Assembly: GCF_003935715.1 (NCBI RefSeq)
Contig: NZ_RHPP01000020.1
Coordinates: forward strand, 1 to 41,523
Source of the DNA: Stenotrophomonas sp. 278
GTDB lineage: Bacteria > Pseudomonadota > Gammaproteobacteria > Xanthomonadales > Xanthomonadaceae
Length of the DNA stretch: 41,523 bases
Reading direction: 5' to 3'
The position numbers and the translations under genes were made by a program. Numbering within the stretch: position 1 is the first letter of the stretch; every line of letters starts with the position of its first letter. Below the pieces are notes generated by a model. That model was given only the letters and a program-made list of their open reading frames with translations, was not told where the DNA came from and did no database searches. Below, in pieces: positions 41,505 through 41,523 of the stretch.

Positions 41505-41523
41505 CTGTCTCTTATACACATCT
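41505..41523. other. Sequencing adapter: Tn5/Nextera mosaic end
   Basis: CTGTCTCTTATACACATCT is exactly the 19-bp transposase mosaic-end sequence used in Nextera libraries. Its minus-strand translation gives MCIRDS, a common contaminant at the end of contig-derived proteins. It is not genomic. Confidence 0.97.

Noticed and set aside
1-41523. CRISPR array
   Set aside because: The only repeats are dispersed SMAG palindromes without regular spacing, and no cas genes are present.

Overview
The window reads as a chromosomal contig from a GC-rich gammaproteobacterium of the Xanthomonadaceae, most likely Stenotrophomonas. The evidence is the gene order pilB-pilA-pilA-pilC-pilD-coaE next to a ColRS-like two-component pair, the style of the proteins, and at least ten short GTAG-headed palindromes that match the known SMAG repeats of S. 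maltophilia. The last 19 bases (41505-41523) are not genomic: they are the Tn5/Nextera mosaic-end adapter, joined directly onto a truncated rlmB-like gene.

Layout. 198-3289: pilS and pilR, the sensor kinase and sigma-54 activator of type IV pilin expression. 3548-12506: a lower-GC accessory block holding a possible toxin-antitoxin pair with an ADP-ribosyltransferase-like protein, an orphan 64-aa gene, a SymE-like gene behind a strongly structured leader, a HigB/HigA-type module with its own promoter and operator, and a secreted RHS/YD-repeat protein followed by a probable immunity gene, a 57-aa membrane peptide and a further unknown gene. 12799-15843: a membrane protein fused to a spermidine-synthase-like domain. 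16086-21953: the pilus core, with pilB and two tandem pilins on the minus strand and pilC, pilD and coaE on the plus strand. Each pilin has its own sigma-54 promoter, the expected target of PilR. So the accessory block splits the regulatory pilSR pair from the pilus structural genes and looks like an insertion hotspot.

21999-28569: minus-strand ColRS-like genes, rimK, and several small exported or hypothetical genes. 28810-28883: tRNA-Gly(CCC). 28958-30787: an autotransporter GDSL esterase. 30991-34773: thiS, thiG, trmB and an SLC13-type transporter. 34857-38491: a Rieske ferredoxin, a small membrane protein, an FAH-family hydrolase, mscL and a secreted M28 peptidase. 38496-40935: an apparent two-gene unit of an outer-membrane barrel and an alanine/glycine:cation symporter. 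41346-41504: the C-terminus of an RlmB-like rRNA methyltransferase.

Two patterns recur. SMAG hairpins sit at gene 3' ends and sometimes contain the stop codon itself. Several genes (pilR, the 3548 gene, higB, thiS, thiG) have a -10-like hexamer 6-8 nt before the ATG and no clear Shine-Dalgarno, which suggests leaderless transcripts. All function calls come from reading the sequence by eye; no search was run.
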